A stretch of 64,000 nucleotides of DNA from a virus, in the IMG/VR virus record IMGVR_UViG_3300021197_001752, positions 62,001 to 126,000 of that record, one strand, 5' to 3'. Of this stretch, positions 62,901 through 64,000 are shown one piece after another; the stretch's first letter is position 1; each line of letters opens with the position of its first letter. Made by a program: the position numbers and the translations under genes. The notes below the pieces were generated by a model. The model made no database searches, was not told where the DNA came from, and saw nothing but the letters and a program-made list of their open reading frames with translations.

Positions 62901-63425
62901 GATCAACCCCTCATTATGCTTGTCCAACATCTCAAAGTCAATGCGGGGGTAACGGTAAAAATTCTCGGGACGGTAACTGTCCGATACAAGCTTGAATAGA
63001 TTATTCAAACCGACTTGGTTCTGCGCTAGGATGACCAAGTGCCTGCGGATGTTGAGGGGGTTGAACTTCTTTTGCCTGTTCTCATCCTCGACAACCATAG
63101 CAAACTCTTCTTTCTTCTGGCGCTTGCTGTTGGCTTTATGTTCTTCGTACTGCTGCCGCCACTTCTTATGCGACTTAATAAAGTAAGCCTCGCAACCGTA
63201 GATGGCTTTGAACTCCTTACCTTCCTCACGCATCTTCTTAAGATGCTCAACCTGAAATGATAGCCCGTTCATATGACCATGGTCTGTGAGCGAGTGGGCG
63301 TTCATCCCATTCTCAAAGGCGAAGTCCATATGTTCGCCTGGCATACCTAAGCCATCAAACGGGGAAAGTCCTGAGTGGGCGTGGAGTCCCACAAAAGGAA
63401 TCTTGCTCTCGATTCGTTTTGTCAT
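59997..63425 (-). CDS. dnaE: DNA polymerase III alpha subunit-like (DnaE)
   Basis: 1142 residues from ATG 63425, six bases after AAAGG (an in-frame TTG at 63431 is also possible). The N-terminal PHP domain begins VGLHAHSGLSPFDG (metal-type His) and has LTDHGHMNGL and SDSHYPR. The palm holds LVGLGRGSAAGSLLSYVLDI and YPDIDFDVEEP, the two catalytic Asp of C-family polymerases, then FNLSHAVSYGAVSFQCAWLA. The C-terminus has an OB-like segment (YYIVSVTDHNGADEQIKCWG). It replicates phage DNA; most T4-like phages use a B-family enzyme instead, so this marks the lineage. Driven by a near-consensus promoter. Confidence 0.95.
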   Translation of the reverse strand: MTKRIESKIPFVGLHAHSGLSPFDGLGMPGEHMDFAFENGMNAHSLTDHGHMNGLSFQVEHLKKMREEGKEFKAIYGCEAYFIKSHKKWRQQYEEHKANSKRQKKEEFAMVVEDENRQKKFNPLNIRRHLVILAQNQVGLNNLFKLVSDSYRPENFYRYPRIDFEMLDKHNEGLIVSSACMSGPLFGDFWKHRDPVTHEYDADMVLASMRQTIGEFQDIFGDRFYGEIQWNDISEQHIVNDLIIQACTEMGAEVISTSDSHYPRPELWKDREMYRRIGWGGKAPYEDQDAHRLPESVEEIGYELYPRNGDQMWEAYEKYAGRSKIEYDDSFVRASIERTHHIAYDRIEDFLPDSQVRLPDFVVPEGTTAMETLTRQALKGLKEKDLKDPEYVERLKYELSVIKDRGFAQYFLTMKAISDRAQEEMLVGLGRGSAAGSLLSYVLDITQVDPIKYSLQFERFLTKGGKGYPDIDFDVEEPMQLKEQLAEEWGKLGVNVVPISNFNTLQLRSLIKDIGKFYGVPFAEVNKVTGVMMSEATPKAKAAHGQTAGVYVPTFDEVKEYSETLQEFFDKYPHIATHVDNLFGNVRSVSRHAGGIVVAENLDKHMPLINSGGVMQTPWSEGQNVRHLEPLGFIKFDLLGLSTLRMISGAIRHVLKRHHGIEDPTFEQVRAFYDEQLHPNVIDFDDQAVWENIFHKGKWAGVFQMTSGPAQAFCQEAKPESLMDFAAITAIFRPGPLSAKADQMYIANKSNPDQVVYKHPLIEEVLGDTYGLLVFQEQLAMLAHKLGDNITLDEGNLLRKVLTKRGTGKDSVREKIYAKFLKGCNDKGLSEQVAKDLWAKMVFFSGYGFNLSHAVSYGAVSFQCAWLAHYYPTEWIAAFLDKEPEKRKMAAINTAKKFGFNIVPASINKSGMVWEIDADGKNLIQPLTAIKGLGSTAIQQILDNRPFNKIEEFIFNEDITYSKLNKKALDVLVRSQALNELMDDRFTGMKHFWSSVAVDRPRKEKNLNENIETYKDEGSFTKEEKIEHLTTLTGIYPIDLIMDDFTRESLMNKGCPPISEYDPELILCWFIPREIKVKKTKHGKKYYIVSVTDHNGADEQIKCWGVKDTDIIKTNRIYVGKLKHEPRWGFSTYSIKHNLRLL

Positions 63426-63451
63426 GTGCAACCTTTACTTTGCTTTTTTAT

Positions 63452-63480
63452 ATTATACTATTCTTCTTCGGATTTGTCAA
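63452..63480 (-). promoter_or_regulatory. Consensus sigma70 promoter of dnaE
   Basis: TTGACA (63475-63480), 17 nt, TATAAT (63452-63457), both boxes perfect. It overlaps the end of the upstream gene. Confidence 0.85.
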
Positions 63481-63820
63481 GCTCTTCTTTTTTACCGAAG
63501 ACTTCTTTGGTGCCATCTTGATATGTGATGATCGTCTGATTGGCTGGATGTGGTTCAATGTGAACCTTCACGAAGTCGCTCATACTATCAAAGATAGCGA
63601 TACCGCCACGGGGTGGAGGATAAAGCCAATGGACAACACATTGACCTGTTGCCATCTTCACTCCCTCGATTACCACGCCTTCGCCTGAGACTCCTGTTTC
63701 GTCTGCCTGGCGATATACTGTGAAACTAGTAATCCCTCTAGGTGCCAACTTTGAAGGTGGCTTAGGAATTAAGTCATCTGGCAATTCTTCGTCCGATACT
63801 TTATTTTCTTCATCTGACAT
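63458..63820 (-). CDS. Small SH3-like protein
   Basis: 120 residues from ATG 63820 (MSDEENKVSDEELPDDLIPK), eight bases after GGAGG; two earlier ATGs lie inside the ribosome site. An acidic N-terminus is followed by FTVYRQADETGVSGEGVVIE, CVVHWLYPPPRGGIAI and VKVHIEPHPANQ, a barrel with a variant core. Ends inside the dnaE promoter. Confidence 0.65.
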   Translation of the reverse strand: MSDEENKVSDEELPDDLIPKPPSKLAPRGITSFTVYRQADETGVSGEGVVIEGVKMATGQCVVHWLYPPPRGGIAIFDSMSDFVKVHIEPHPANQTIITYQDGTKEVFGKKEELDKSEEE

Positions 63821-63839
63821 TTTCATTTCCTCCATGGGT

Positions 63840-64000
63840 CTACAACAAAGCAGCAGTAACGATTTTGTTTAATCTGTTCTTGCAAACTGTTCTGACCTCA
63901 TCTCCTCGGTAAATTTCTTTCCTGTGTTCGGGCTGATTCCAATACTCATACATATCGTCTTCCACCCAATCTATCCTAAGGCTAGACCATGAGTCATCGC
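63840..64000 (-). CDS. Unknown gene, N-terminus cut by window edge
   Basis: The last 53 residues of a minus-strand frame ending at TAG 63840: SSLRIDWVEDDMYEYWNQPE, then YRGDEVRTVCKNRLNK and a hydrophobic end. YRGDEV hints at the small-barrel core. Too short to name. Confidence 0.5.
   Translation of the reverse strand, partial: DDSWSSLRIDWVEDDMYEYWNQPEHRKEIYRGDEVRTVCKNRLNKIVTAALL

Noticed and set aside
1-64000. Integrase, attachment sites, transposase or insertion sequence
   Set aside because: None recognised; no recombinase motifs or terminal repeats seen, so no evidence for a prophage or mobile element.

Overview
The window is part of the genome of a large tailed bacteriophage. Coding density is very high and almost every gene lies on the minus strand in long runs joined by ATGA or TAATG overlaps. 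There are no bacterial housekeeping operons. The phage hallmarks are tail-fibre-like proteins, dUTPase, PhoH, a DnaE-type DNA polymerase, a phage GroEL, a ClpP-like protease, a lytic transglycosylase and dozens of small unknown proteins. The style (moderate GC, PhoH, small peptides starting MKITK, tail proteins built from SEADLEQLDGIT repeats) suggests a marine myovirus-like phage. Shine-Dalgarno sites, sigma70-like promoters, a one-piece tmRNA and a PilX-like pilin point to a Gram-negative host, probably Pseudomonadota; this is inference. No major capsid, portal or terminase gene was recognised, so the window is a fragment of a larger genome.

Layout. 1-6.4 kb: three glycosyltransferases, a Cas4/RecB-like nuclease, a zinc peptidase-like protein and a PIN-PhoH protein. 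6.4-6.8 kb: a complete tmRNA gene with promoter and terminator. 6.9-10.2 kb: an acidic virion-type protein, a ligase-like/adenylyltransferase fusion and small coiled-coil proteins. 10.2-17 kb: five fibre or tail-associated proteins, one with four long repeats. 17.1-18.2 kb: a translation island with four tRNAs, a minimal TilS lysidine synthetase next to a CAU-anticodon tRNA that carries the TilS identity pairs, and an unexplained structured RNA. 18.3-30.4 kb: small early-type genes, many with an SH3-like GDLV/GSLV core, plus a transglycosylase, a pilin-like protein with a secreted Cys-rich partner, an Smr protein and a MoxR/VWA pair. 30.4-33.1 kb: two overlapping nuclease genes (PD-(D/E)XK and DUF262-HNH). 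33.2-34.5 kb: tiny membrane proteins and a histone-H1-like peptide. 34.8-39.2 kb: zinc-knuckle protein, dUTPase, two DNA methyltransferases and an RNase H-like protein. 39.3-40.0 kb: the only plus-strand gene, a J-domain protein. 40-47.3 kb: small genes including glutaredoxin, a eukaryotic-type phosphomannomutase, a mini MscS and a thermonuclease. 47.4-56.4 kb: GroEL, a Mom-like DNA-modification enzyme, a large unknown protein, ClpP, a scaffold-like acidic protein, a sigma region-4-like factor and an IMPDH/GMPR enzyme. 56.5-59.9 kb: a run of proteins with near-identical N-terminal tags, including a kinase and a Cys-rich mini-protein. 60-64 kb: DNA polymerase and flanking genes.

The genes fall into functional sets: protein quality control (tmRNA, ClpP, GroEL, J-domain, MoxR/VWA), decoding (tRNAs, TilS), nucleotide supply (dUTPase, IMPDH/GMPR, glutaredoxin), DNA modification against restriction (Mom-like, MT-A70, DPPY methyltransferase), sugar metabolism (phosphomannomutase, glycosyltransferases) and a probable group of capsid-packaged proteins. 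Two promoter styles are visible. One is a sigma70-like cassette with an invariant 16-nt spacer and a shared leader in front of early-type genes. The other is a CTATTTA(T/A) motif in front of structural-type genes.
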